A DNA stretch of 26,253 nt, taken from Hydrogenovibrio sp049975065. GTDB lineage: Bacteria > Pseudomonadota > Gammaproteobacteria > Thiomicrospirales > Thiomicrospiraceae. The translations under genes and the position numbers were made by a program. Position 1 is the stretch's first letter, and each line of letters opens with the position of its first letter. This document shows, one piece after another, positions 1 through 7,647 of the stretch. The notes beneath the pieces were generated by a model. That model saw nothing but the letters and a program-made list of their open reading frames with translations, had not been told where the DNA came from and did no database searches. Where the stretch lies: assembly GCA_049975065.1 (NCBI GenBank), contig JBNGDN010000019.1, one strand, 5' to 3'.

Positions 1-97
1 GCTTATGCCGCATTCGAAAAGTCATGCGCTCCACAGCCGAACTGACGGCCAAGGCATGGTAACGTTTACTACGTTTCTTTAAGTTCTCTGGATTCAT
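1..97 (-). CDS. N-terminal fragment of an unidentified protein, cut by the window edge
   Basis: An open frame runs leftward from an ATG at 97-95 off the end of the window. It gives 32 visible residues beginning MNPENLKKRSKRYHALAV, rich in Lys and Arg, with no motif I recognise. An AGGA sequence lies about 7 nt upstream of the ATG on the minus strand, which is why I accept this start. The gene would be transcribed divergently from parDE. With so few residues no function can be given, and a chance open frame is not excluded. Confidence 0.4.
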   Translation of the reverse strand, partial: MNPENLKKRSKRYHALAVSSAVERMTFRMRHK

Positions 98-138
98 CAA
101 TTTCCTAAATTGTATAACAAAACACTTTGATTTAAATA

Positions 139-167
139 TTGAAGCATCCAATCACCAAGGGTATGAT
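139..167 (+). promoter_or_regulatory. sigma70-type promoter of parDE
   Basis: A -35 box TTGAAG (139-144) is followed after exactly 17 bp by a -10 box TATGAT (162-167). This predicts a start near 174, about 30 nt before the parD start codon. Box quality and spacing are among the best in the window, and the distance to parD fits. Confidence 0.6.
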
Positions 168-177
168 ATTTTCATAC
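161..177. promoter_or_regulatory. Inverted repeat over the parDE -10 box, likely ParD operator
   Basis: GTATGA (161-166) and TCATAC (172-177) are perfect inverted arms around a 5-bp AT-rich spacer, and they overlap the -10 box TATGAT. ParD-family antitoxins with a ribbon-helix-helix fold usually bind such palindromes in their own promoter, and ParE raises the affinity. Autorepression is therefore the expected role. This is inference from position and symmetry. Confidence 0.5.
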
Positions 178-202
178 ATTGATCATCAAGGAGATTTTCT
201 CG

Positions 203-442
203 ATGTTACGCAAAACCATTACGGTGACTGAACAGCAAGATGTTTGGATTAAAAACCAAGTCGAACAAGGCTTGTATGGTAATGATTCAGAATATATTCG
301 CAGCGTCATTCGGCAAGAAATGGAGCGAAATCAAGCTGAGCAAAAACTAAAAACGATGATCCAAACTGCTGAAGAATCTGGCATGAGTTCAAAAACTCCA
401 AGTGAAATCTGGCATGATGTCTTGGCAAAACAGTCTGTCTAG
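203..442 (+). CDS. parD: ParD-type antitoxin (ribbon-helix-helix)
   Basis: This 79-residue protein is the antitoxin of a type II pair. The N-terminus LRKTITVTEQQDVWIKNQV fits the beta-strand and first helix of the MetJ/Arc/CopG-like ParD fold. The next segment, GLYGNDSEYIRSVIRQE, is the family's hallmark GxYxxxSEYIRxxIR region. The charged C-terminal half should wrap ParE and is typically unfolded and protease-sensitive when alone. I chose ATG 203 over a TTG eight codons upstream because AAGGAG (188-193) sits 9 nt before it and the protein then begins at the conserved strand. parE follows after 5 nt in the same operon. Confidence 0.85.
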   Translation: MLRKTITVTEQQDVWIKNQVEQGLYGNDSEYIRSVIRQEMERNQAEQKLKTMIQTAEESGMSSKTPSEIWHDVLAKQSV

Positions 443-447
443 CCGCC

Positions 448-747
448 ATGCTATCTATTCAACTCACTCAATCCGCAGAAAGTGATCTGGCACATATTGC
501 TGAATACACTTTGGAAAACTTCGGCCTTGCTCAAGCTGAAATCTATTATCAAGGCTTATCCTCCACGCTAGAGACTTTGTGCCAATATCCAGAACTTGGA
601 ACCCATCAGGACAAAATAAAGACTGGCTTAAAACGCTTTGTCTATCAATACCACTCCATCTATTTTTCTCATACAGAAAGAATTCTATTGGTTTACCGTA
701 TTCTCAATCACAAACAAGACCCATTACGTCACCGATTTGAGCCATAA
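448..747 (+). CDS. parE: ParE-type toxin (RelE/ParE superfamily)
   Basis: This 99-residue protein has normal ParE length. It begins with the family's usual pattern of a beta-strand followed by SAESDLAHIAEYTLENFG, and keeps the central YYQGL...LxxYPELGT segment. The C-terminal half YHSIYFSHTERILLVYRILNHKQDP matches the hydrophobic strand pair and the late Arg and His residues of active members. ParE toxins typically inhibit DNA gyrase; RelE-like members cut mRNA. The frame is intact, so it is probably functional and held in check by ParD. It is the last gene of the operon, followed by a hairpin terminator and, convergently, by lpdA. Confidence 0.85.
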   Translation: MLSIQLTQSAESDLAHIAEYTLENFGLAQAEIYYQGLSSTLETLCQYPELGTHQDKIKTGLKRFVYQYHSIYFSHTERILLVYRILNHKQDPLRHRFEP

Positions 748-805
748 ACTGATTTAAAGAACACAGGCAACAACCGACCTTGTTAATTGGATAAGTTAGA
801 GTTAA

Positions 806-834
806 AAAAACCGCTAACTAAAGTCGCGGTTTTT
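806..834 (+). terminator. Intrinsic terminator of parDE
   Basis: A-tract plus CCGC (806-814) pairs with GCGG plus T5 (826-834) around an 11-nt loop. This gives a 9-bp stem whose 3' side ends in a T run, 59 nt after the parE stop. A-tracts on one side and T-tracts on the other make it usable from both strands. Confidence 0.7.
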
Positions 835-857
835 CGTATCAAAATAGACTCAACCTA

Positions 858-887
858 TTAAAAACAACCAGGCCTGGTTGTTTTTAA
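858..887. terminator. 30-nt perfect palindrome with CCAGGCCTGG core, between convergent parE and lpdA
   Basis: Positions 858-887 form a perfect palindrome centred on CCAGGCCTGG (868-877) and flanked by A-rich and T-rich arms. As RNA either strand would give a long hairpin ending in U residues, so it is a good bidirectional terminator. It lies 10 nt past the lpdA stop and serves the pyruvate dehydrogenase operon. The same 10-bp core recurs at other junctions in the window. Confidence 0.75.
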
Positions 888-897
888 ACACTTTAAG

Positions 898-2661
898 TTA
901 TTTCTTTTTCGGTGGCATCAAGTCGGTAATCGTCCCTTCCGCCATCTCGGCTGCGAAACAAAGCGTTTCTGACAGTGTTGGGTGCGGATGGATGGTGAGA
1001 CCGATGTCTTGCATGTCGGCGCCCATTTCGATGGCGAGCATGGCTTCGGCGACCAGTTCACCGGCGTTCGGGCCGACAATGCCGCAACCGAGTAGACGAT
1101 GCGTTTCGGCACAGAACAAGGCTTTGGTTAGGCCTTCGTCACGCCCTAGGCTCAAGCTGCGACCCGACGCCGCCCAAGGGAAAGCGCCTTTTTCGTATTC
1201 AATGCCTTCAGCTTTCAATTCGTCTTCGGTTTTACCCGCCCAAGCGACTTCCGGGTCGGTGTAGGCGACGGATGGAATGCCCATTGGCGTGAAAGCAGAT
1301 GGCATACCGGCAATCACTTCCGCCGCCACTTTGCCTTCATGCACGGCTTTGTGCGCCAGCATCGGTTGCCCGACAATGTCGCCAATGGCGTAGATGTGAT
1401 CCACATTGGTTTTCTGGCGCTCGTCCACTTCGATAAAGCCCCGGTCGTTGACGGCGACACCGGCTTTTTCGGCGTCAATCAACTTGCCGTTCGGCGCACG
1501 ACCGACGGCGACCAGAATGCGGTCAAAGGTATCGGTTTCCGGGCAGTTTTTGCCTTCGAACGAAACCACCAGGCCTGCGTCCGTGGCGTCCACATGGGTG
1601 ACCTTGGAACCGAGGTAGATGTTTTCGTATTTGTCTTTAATGCGTTTTAACAAGGGACGAACGATGTCTTTATCCGCGCCGGGAATGATGTTATCGGCCA
1701 ATTCGACAATGGTGACATTCGCCCCCAGAGAATCGTACACTTGCGCCATTTCCAGCCCGATGATGCCGCCGCCGATGACCAACATGCGATTCGGCACTTC
1801 TTCCAGTTCCAGCGCATCGGTGGAGTCCATCACGCGCGGGTCGTCATGCGGAATAAACGGCAGTTTCACCACGCGGGAACCGGCGGCGATAATGGCGTTT
1901 TCAAACGCGATGGTTTGGGTGCCACCCTCGGCCAGTTCGACCGTCACGGTGTTGGCGGAGCTGAATTTGCCGTAACCTTGCACCACTTGCACATTACGCG
2001 CTTTCGCCAGGCCTGCCAAGCCACCGGTCAACTTGCCGATCACGGAATCTTTGTAATCGCGCATTTTGTTGAGGTCGATTTCCGGCTCGGCGAAGGTGAT
2101 GCCGTGTGCGCCCATTTCGCGGGTTTCATTCAACACCACGGACATGTGCAACAAGGCTTTGGATGGGATACACCCGACGTTCAAACAGACACCGCCGATG
2201 GAAGAATAACGCTCGATCATCACCACGTTTTTGCCCAGGTCTGCGGCACGGAAAGCGGCGGTATAGCCGCCCGGGCCGGAACCCAGCACCAAGACGTCGC
2301 ACTGAATGTCGGCCTCCGGCAAATCGCTGGCGGCGACGGCCGTTGGCGCTTCCGGTGCTTCTTTAGGCGTTTCGTCCGGTGTCACGCTTTGTTCAACATT
2401 GGAGGAAACGGTTTCTTCGTCGGCGATTTCGATTTTACCGACCACGGAACCTTCCTTGACCTTGTCACCGACATTGATCAGGATTTCGGTGATCTTACCC
2501 GCGTAAGGCGCGGGAATTTCCATCGTCGCTTTGTCGGATTCCAACGTCAGCAGGGAATCGTCCTGAATGACTTCGTCCCCGGCGGCGACGAGCACTTCGA
2601 TCACCTCTACCTCAGCGAAATCACCGATATCGGGAATCAGTATATCGATTACTTTACTCAT
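898..2661 (-). CDS. lpdA: Dihydrolipoyl dehydrogenase (E3) with N-terminal lipoyl domain
   Basis: E3 reoxidises dihydrolipoamide on E2 using FAD and NAD+ in the cytosolic pyruvate dehydrogenase complex. The 587-residue protein is longer than a plain E3 (about 470) because residues 1-80 form a biotinyl/lipoyl domain with the lipoylation site ESDKATME (Lys44). An Ala/Glu/Pro-rich linker follows (about 81-117). The FAD-binding GSGPGG begins near 127, and the redox-active pair is Cys159/Cys164 in GGVCLNVGCIPSK. A second Rossmann motif GGGIIGLE and the C-terminal HPHPTLSE (His560/Glu565, the catalytic dyad) complete the enzyme. Lipoyl-E3 fusions are known from beta- and gammaproteobacteria and the neisserial P64k protein. 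It starts 13 nt after the aceF stop with a GGGAGA ribosome site. Confidence 0.95.
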   Translation of the reverse strand: MSKVIDILIPDIGDFAEVEVIEVLVAAGDEVIQDDSLLTLESDKATMEIPAPYAGKITEILINVGDKVKEGSVVGKIEIADEETVSSNVEQSVTPDETPKEAPEAPTAVAASDLPEADIQCDVLVLGSGPGGYTAAFRAADLGKNVVMIERYSSIGGVCLNVGCIPSKALLHMSVVLNETREMGAHGITFAEPEIDLNKMRDYKDSVIGKLTGGLAGLAKARNVQVVQGYGKFSSANTVTVELAEGGTQTIAFENAIIAAGSRVVKLPFIPHDDPRVMDSTDALELEEVPNRMLVIGGGIIGLEMAQVYDSLGANVTIVELADNIIPGADKDIVRPLLKRIKDKYENIYLGSKVTHVDATDAGLVVSFEGKNCPETDTFDRILVAVGRAPNGKLIDAEKAGVAVNDRGFIEVDERQKTNVDHIYAIGDIVGQPMLAHKAVHEGKVAAEVIAGMPSAFTPMGIPSVAYTDPEVAWAGKTEDELKAEGIEYEKGAFPWAASGRSLSLGRDEGLTKALFCAETHRLLGCGIVGPNAGELVAEAMLAIEMGADMQDIGLTIHPHPTLSETLCFAAEMAEGTITDLMPPKKK

Positions 2662-2674
2662 ACATCTCTCCCAA

Positions 2675-4000
2675 TTACAGAATTAACTGACGTAGATCGG
2701 TCAGGTATTGGCTAACGGTGGTGGTGAAGCGCACGCCTTCCGCGCCGTCGATCACGCGGTGGTCGTAAGACACGCTGAACGGCATCACCAAACGTGGTTC
2801 GAATTCTGCACCGTTCCAGACCGGTTGCATCTTGGCTTTGGACAAGCCCATAATGGCGACTTCCGGTGCATTGACGATGGGCGTGAATTGCGTGCCGCCG
2901 ATGCCGCCCAAGCTGGAAATGGTGAAACAGCCGCCGGACATATCCGCCGGGGTCAGTTTGCCGTCACGCGCTTTGGCGGACAGTTCCATCAGGTCTTTGG
3001 ACAAATCGAAGATGCCTTTTTGATCGACATCGCGCACCACCGGAACGACCAAGCCGTTCGGCGTATCGACCGCGACACCGATGTTGTAATAATGCTTCTT
3101 GATAATGGACTGACCGTCCGGCGATAAAGAAGCGTTGAAGTTCGGGAACTCCTGCAAGGCTTTGACCACGGCTTTCATGACGAACACCAGCGGCGTCAAT
3201 TTGACACCGGCTTTTTCCGCCTGCGCTTTCATGCTCTTACGGAAGGCATCCATCTCGGTGATGTCGCTTTCGTCAAACTGTGTGACGTGCGGCACATTCA
3301 ACCAAGCGGTTTGCAGGAACTTGCCGGAAATTTTCTTGATGCGACCCAGTTCGACGGTTTCAGTTTCGCCGAATTGGCTGAAATCGATTTCCGGAACGGA
3401 TGGAATGCCTGCGCCGCCTTGTGGTTGGCCGGAAGCCGCGGCCGAACCTTGCATGACCGATTTAATCATGGCTTCAACGTCGTTTTGTTGGATGCGCCCT
3501 TTGGGCCCGGTGCCGGTGACGGCATTCAGATCCACGCCCAATTTCCGCGCAAAGGCACGCACCGATGGCGAGGCGTGATAAGCCGCGCCCATCGACTGAG
3601 CATTGACCGGCTGTTTCGGCACGGACGGCGCATTCGCCGCAGGGACTTGGGGTTCTTGCGGGGCTGGTGCCGGTTTTTCGGCTTTCGGAGAGGCTTTCGG
3701 TGCGTCTTCCTTGGCCGCTTCTTCTTTTTCGGCGTCGGCTTTCGGTGCTTCCGCCGCCGCTTGGTCGGCTTCAATGTCGAAAATATAGTCGCCTTCCGCA
3801 ACACTGTCGCCGACTTTGATGTTCACTTTCGTGATTTTTCCCGCCACCGGAGATGGGATCTCCATGGTGGCTTTGTCCGATTCTAGGGTGACCAGAGAAT
3901 CGTCCACCGCGACCACATCCCCTTCGGCAACCAATACTTCGATGACTTCGACGGAATCAAAATCACCTATATCCGGGATATTAATTTGCTGTGTAGCCAT
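2675..4000 (-). CDS. aceF: Dihydrolipoyllysine acetyltransferase (E2 of pyruvate dehydrogenase)
   Basis: E2 moves the acetyl group from E1 to coenzyme A and forms the core of the complex. The 441-residue protein has one lipoyl domain (residues 1-80, Lys43 in ESDKATME) and an Ala/Pro/Lys-rich flexible linker (about 81-137). A peripheral-subunit-binding domain spans about 143-180 (ASPSVRAFARKLGV...GPKGRI). The catalytic domain ends with SYDHRVIDGAEG, whose His414 and Asp418 are the acetyltransferase residues. The frame is open 22 codons further upstream, but ATG 4000 has AGGAA at proper spacing and begins directly at the lipoyl fold. Many enterobacterial E2s carry three lipoyl domains; here one sits on E2 and one on E3. 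Confidence 0.95.
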   Translation of the reverse strand: MATQQINIPDIGDFDSVEVIEVLVAEGDVVAVDDSLVTLESDKATMEIPSPVAGKITKVNIKVGDSVAEGDYIFDIEADQAAAEAPKADAEKEEAAKEDAPKASPKAEKPAPAPQEPQVPAANAPSVPKQPVNAQSMGAAYHASPSVRAFARKLGVDLNAVTGTGPKGRIQQNDVEAMIKSVMQGSAAASGQPQGGAGIPSVPEIDFSQFGETETVELGRIKKISGKFLQTAWLNVPHVTQFDESDITEMDAFRKSMKAQAEKAGVKLTPLVFVMKAVVKALQEFPNFNASLSPDGQSIIKKHYYNIGVAVDTPNGLVVPVVRDVDQKGIFDLSKDLMELSAKARDGKLTPADMSGGCFTISSLGGIGGTQFTPIVNAPEVAIMGLSKAKMQPVWNGAEFEPRLVMPFSVSYDHRVIDGAEGVRFTTTVSQYLTDLRQLIL

Positions 4001-4018
4001 TTTTCTATTCCTTTTTGG

Positions 4019-4045
4019 ATTCGGCCCGCCGGTTGCGAGCCGAAT
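4019..4045 (-). other. Stem-loop in the aceE-aceF intercistronic gap
   Basis: ATTCGGC (4019-4025) and GCCGAAT (4039-4045) pair, and the stem continues inward to an 11-bp helix. The one non-Watson-Crick position is a G·U pair in the minus-strand RNA, and the loop is 5 nt. No U-tract follows, so it is more likely an RNA-stability or processing element between cistrons than a terminator. Confidence 0.5.
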
Positions 4046-4094
4046 GTGAATTCTGCGGATCGCCAAGCGACCCGGCCTGTGTCAACACGCTTGA

Positions 4095-6752
4095 TTAGAC
4101 GTGAATCGAATAGGCTTTTTCAGTGTCTAGGCCATATTGTTCAATGGCTTTCTGAGCCACGTTCGGCTGAATGCCACCGGCATCCGCCAAAGCTTTCAAA
4201 GCGGCCACTACCACATTGTAGCGATCCACTTCAAAGAACTTACGCAGTTGTTCACGCGTGTCGGAACGACCGAAACCGTCGGTGCCTAACACATAGAATT
4301 CACCGGGAACGTATTCGCGGATACGATTCGGGTAATCGCGAATGTAGTCGGTGGCCGCAATAAACGGCCCTTCCGAACCGGCTAAAGTGGCTTCACAGTA
4401 AGATTTTTTCGGGGTTTCCGTTGGGTGCAAGGTGTTCCAACGATGTGTTTCAATGCCATCACGACGCAACAGGTTGAAACTTGGGGCCGCCCAGATATCC
4501 GCAGCGACATCCCAGTCGGATTCCAGCATTTCCGCCGCCGCAATGACTTCACGGAAGATGGTGCCGGAGCCCATAAGCTGCACTTTGTTTTTGTGCTTCG
4601 CATCGGACTTCTTGAAGGAATACAACCCTTTCAGGATGCCTTCTTCCGACCCTTCCGGCATGGCCGGATGCGAATAGTTTTCGTTCATACAGGTGATGTA
4701 ATAATAAACATCTTCCTTGTCATGGAACATACGACGGATACCGTCACGGATAATGACCGCCATTTCATAGGCGAATGTCGGATCATACGAAATACAGTTC
4801 GGCACATGGTCGAACTGAATCAGGTTATGGCCATCCTGATGTTGCAAGCCTTCGCCTTCCAGCGTGGTGCGGCCGGCGGTGCCCCCCATCAGGAAACCAC
4901 GGGCGCGGGAATCTCCGGCCGCCCAGGCCAGGTCACCGATACGCTGATAACCGAACATGGAATAGTAAATATAAAAAGGAATCATACTCACACCATAATT
5001 CGCGTAAGCGGTGGCCGCTGCGATCCAGTTGGACATGGCACCGGCTTCGTTGATGCCTTCCTGGAACACCTGCCCGTTAGCGGTTTCTTTGTACCACATC
5101 AACTGGTCGGAATCCATTGGCTCATAAAGCTGTCCGGCCGGGTCATAGATGCCGACTTGACGGAACAAGCCTTCCATGCCGAAAGTCCGCGCTTCATCGG
5201 GAATAATCGGCACGCAACGCGGCCCGATTTTCTTATCCCGCAACAAAATGGAAATAATGCGAACGAACGCCATGGTGGTGGACATCTCACGGTCTTCCGT
5301 GCCTTCGGTCAGCATTTTGAAGGCTGACAATTCTGGCACCGGCAACGGCTCGGCCAGATCACGACGCGCAGGCAGTTCGCCCCCTAAGGCTTCGCGGCGC
5401 TCTTTCATGTATTTGATAATGGGCGAGTTTTCGTCTGGACGGTGGAACGGAATGTCTTTTTCCAGTTCTTCATCCGACACCGGCACGGCAAAACGATCAC
5501 GGAAATATTTGAGTCCGTCCAAATCCAGTTTCTTTTGTTGGTGGGCGATGTTGGCGGCTTCGCCGTATTTGCCCATGCCGTACCCTTTGATGGTTTTCGC
5601 CAGAATGACCGTTGGCTGCACGCTTTCGGAAGCGCGTTTATACGCATTGTAAATCTTGCGCGGTGAGTGCCCGCCGCGTGTCAGGCGGAAAATTTCATCG
5701 TCGGTCATGTCTTTGACCAGCTCGGCGGTTTCAGGATATTTCCCGAAGAAGTGTTCACGCACGAAAGCACCGTCTTTGGCTTTATAGGCTTGATATTCGC
5801 CGTCCACCACTTCGTTCATGCGTTCCACCAGCTTGCCGGTCTTGTCTTTGGCCAGAAGTGCATCCCAACCGGAACCCCACAGGACTTTAATCACATTCCA
5901 GCCGGCACCTCGGAAAACGCCTTCCAGCTCTTGAATGATTTTGTCATTGCCGCGAACCGGACCGTCCAAACGTTGCAGGTTACAGTTGATGACAAAAATC
6001 AGGTTATCCAGTTTTTCACGCTTGGCGAGTTGTAAAGCCCCGCGGGATTCCGGTTCGTCCATCTCACCGTCGCCCAGGAAGGCCCAAACTTTACGACCGT
6101 CGGTTTTCGCCAGGCCTCGCGCCAGCATGTATTTCATAAAACGCGCTTGATAAATGGCCATCAAAGGTCCCAAGCCCATGGAAACCGTGGGGAACTGCCA
6201 GTAGTCCGGCATCAACCAGGGGTGCGGGTAAGACGCCAAACCGTTGCCGTCCACTTCCTGGCGGAAGTTACGCAGTTGCTCGGCATCGAGACGGCCTTCC
6301 ATAAAGGAGCGGGAGTACATTCCCGGCGCTGTGTGCCCCTGGAAAAACACCAGATCCGCGCCCAATTCATGTTTCGGGCCTTTGAAGAAGTGGTTCATGC
6401 CCACTTCGTAAAGCGTACAGCTTGAAGCATAAGAGGCAATATGCCCGCCCACGCTGGTATATTTATTCGCTCTGGACACCATCGCCATCGCATTCCAGCG
6501 CAGCAGCGCACGTAATTTTCGTTCAAGTTCCACATTGCCAGGATAGTTGACTTGCTCTTCCGGTGCGATGGTATTGATATAAGGCGTGTTTGCGGAATAA
6601 GGAATGTCTATGCCGTGAACACGGGCTTTTTCAATCAAGGCACCGATAATGTGCTGTGCCTTGTCGCTTCCTTCAAAAGAGACCACCGCCTCCAGTGCAT
6701 CGATCCATTCTTGTGTTTCTTGCGGATCTTGATCAACGAACTTATCGTTCAT
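4095..6752 (-). CDS. aceE: Pyruvate dehydrogenase E1 component, homodimeric type
   Basis: E1 decarboxylates pyruvate with thiamine diphosphate and reductively acetylates the lipoyl groups of E2. At 885 residues it matches the long single-chain alpha2 E1 of Gram-negative bacteria (about 887), not the split alpha/beta form. The thiamine diphosphate motif is visible as GDGEMDEPES (227-236) followed by NCNLQ near 256-260. Other family segments include QGHTAPGMYSRSFMEGRL near 138 and the GTAGRTTLEGEGLQHQDGH region. It begins at ATG 6752 with AGAGG about 10 nt upstream and is first in the aceE-aceF-lpdA operon. A 400-nt leader and promoter region precedes it. Confidence 0.97.
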   Translation of the reverse strand: MNDKFVDQDPQETQEWIDALEAVVSFEGSDKAQHIIGALIEKARVHGIDIPYSANTPYINTIAPEEQVNYPGNVELERKLRALLRWNAMAMVSRANKYTSVGGHIASYASSCTLYEVGMNHFFKGPKHELGADLVFFQGHTAPGMYSRSFMEGRLDAEQLRNFRQEVDGNGLASYPHPWLMPDYWQFPTVSMGLGPLMAIYQARFMKYMLARGLAKTDGRKVWAFLGDGEMDEPESRGALQLAKREKLDNLIFVINCNLQRLDGPVRGNDKIIQELEGVFRGAGWNVIKVLWGSGWDALLAKDKTGKLVERMNEVVDGEYQAYKAKDGAFVREHFFGKYPETAELVKDMTDDEIFRLTRGGHSPRKIYNAYKRASESVQPTVILAKTIKGYGMGKYGEAANIAHQQKKLDLDGLKYFRDRFAVPVSDEELEKDIPFHRPDENSPIIKYMKERREALGGELPARRDLAEPLPVPELSAFKMLTEGTEDREMSTTMAFVRIISILLRDKKIGPRCVPIIPDEARTFGMEGLFRQVGIYDPAGQLYEPMDSDQLMWYKETANGQVFQEGINEAGAMSNWIAAATAYANYGVSMIPFYIYYSMFGYQRIGDLAWAAGDSRARGFLMGGTAGRTTLEGEGLQHQDGHNLIQFDHVPNCISYDPTFAYEMAVIIRDGIRRMFHDKEDVYYYITCMNENYSHPAMPEGSEEGILKGLYSFKKSDAKHKNKVQLMGSGTIFREVIAAAEMLESDWDVAADIWAAPSFNLLRRDGIETHRWNTLHPTETPKKSYCEATLAGSEGPFIAATDYIRDYPNRIREYVPGEFYVLGTDGFGRSDTREQLRKFFEVDRYNVVVAALKALADAGGIQPNVAQKAIEQYGLDTEKAYSIHV

Positions 6753-7152
6753 AAAAAATTAACCTCTTTGGTTGGTTCAAACCTGCGTCAGGGGCTGGGT
6801 TTTCCTGATGCCATTCGGCAGACGGTAGTTCTTACCTCTGCCGCCAACAAAACCGTTCTGGTTTCCAGCTACTTAGTATTTCCAAAACGTTAGAAGGTTT
6901 CAACAGTTCCGGGCAAGCGCCATCCGAACCGTAAAAAACCGTCAAATAAATGCGCAGGCATCATAACATTTTTTAATGCGTTTTCCTACGGGATCGCGTT
7001 GAACAGGCTGCTAACGCCCATTATGAAAGGTTAGGCAATCTGCCCAACGGCGTGTAAAATTGTAAAACGGAAAGAACCTTTTGTATGTGACAGATTCATC
7101 ACAAGAGGGTTTTATCGGTTTTGATGATTTCAAAACAAGTTACCGGAGATCG
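6753..7152 (-). promoter_or_regulatory. 400-nt non-coding region upstream of aceE
   Basis: I see no credible gene here. It should hold the aceE promoter and the end of the rppH transcript. A candidate minus-strand promoter is TTGGGC (7047-7042), a 16-bp spacer, and CATAAT (7025-7020), which would give a leader of about 260 nt. Its -35 box lies in an inverted repeat, GTTAGGCA (7030-7037) and TGCCCAAC (7041-7048) with one mismatch, placed as an operator would be. Further upstream are TGTGA (7086-7090) and TCACA (7099-7103), and a perfect 7-bp stem GTTTTGA (7118-7124) / TCAAAAC (7130-7136). I cannot assign a regulator. Confidence 0.4.
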
Positions 7153-7647
7153 TTAATCCGACTCTTTTATCCAGAACTTATAGAGGTGCGCTTCCAGCTC
7201 GGTTAAGGCTTGATGGTAAACCGACTGTTTGAATTCCACCACATTTTGCACCGGCAACCAGTAATCGACCCAGCTCCAGCCTTCAAACTCCGGTGTTTCA
7301 TGGGTGTTCAAATCGATTTTTTCTTCCTCGCCCAACATGCCGAGCATAAACCAGATTTGTTTCTGACCAATGCAAAGCGGCTGGCTATAGTGGCGAATCA
7401 GATGCTTGGGTAAATCGTAAGTTAACCAGTCCTGGGTGCGCCCAAGCACACGAACATCTGACGGCTCCAGGCCGACTTCTTCGCGCAACTCGCGGAAAAC
7501 CGCCTGTTGCGGGGTTTCATTTTCACGCACCCCGCCTTGTGGAAACTGCCAAGCATCCTGATGCAGGCGCTTGCCCCAGAACAGCTTGCCCTCTTTATTT
7601 ACAATAATGATACCGACATTTAAACGATACCCGTCTTCATCAATCAC
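7153..7647 (-). CDS. rppH: RNA pyrophosphohydrolase RppH (Nudix hydrolase)
   Basis: RppH removes pyrophosphate from the 5' end of RNAs and so triggers RNase E-dependent decay; family members also hydrolyse diadenosine polyphosphates. The Nudix box is complete: GGVRENETPQQAVFRELREEVGL. The flanking WQFPQGG, the later CIGQKQIWFML, and TPEFEGWSWVDYWLPVQNVVEFK are characteristic of the RppH/NudH branch. The frame is open 17 codons further upstream, but I chose GTG 7647 because homologues begin at (M)IDEDGYRxNVGI. AAGGG lies about 6 nt before this GTG, whereas the upstream GTG at 7698 has no spaced ribosome site. The protein is then 164 residues, normal for the family. Confidence 0.93.
   Translation of the reverse strand: MIDEDGYRLNVGIIIVNKEGKLFWGKRLHQDAWQFPQGGVRENETPQQAVFRELREEVGLEPSDVRVLGRTQDWLTYDLPKHLIRHYSQPLCIGQKQIWFMLGMLGEEEKIDLNTHETPEFEGWSWVDYWLPVQNVVEFKQSVYHQALTELEAHLYKFWIKESD

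Noticed and set aside
1741..2715. Long plus-strand open frame (324 codons) opposite lpdA
   Set aside because: It lies antisense to a complete, motif-rich E3 gene. Its translation is His/Phe/Gly-rich with no family motif, typical of antisense frames in such codon use.
4425..5327. Plus-strand open frame of 300 codons opposite aceE
   Set aside because: It is a shadow of aceE with no ribosome site or recognisable domain and is antisense to an intact essential gene.
7086..7103. CRP-like site TGTGA...TCACA upstream of aceE
   Set aside because: The half-sites are 8 bp apart instead of the 6 bp needed for a CRP/FNR-family site, so it is kept only as an unassigned symmetry.
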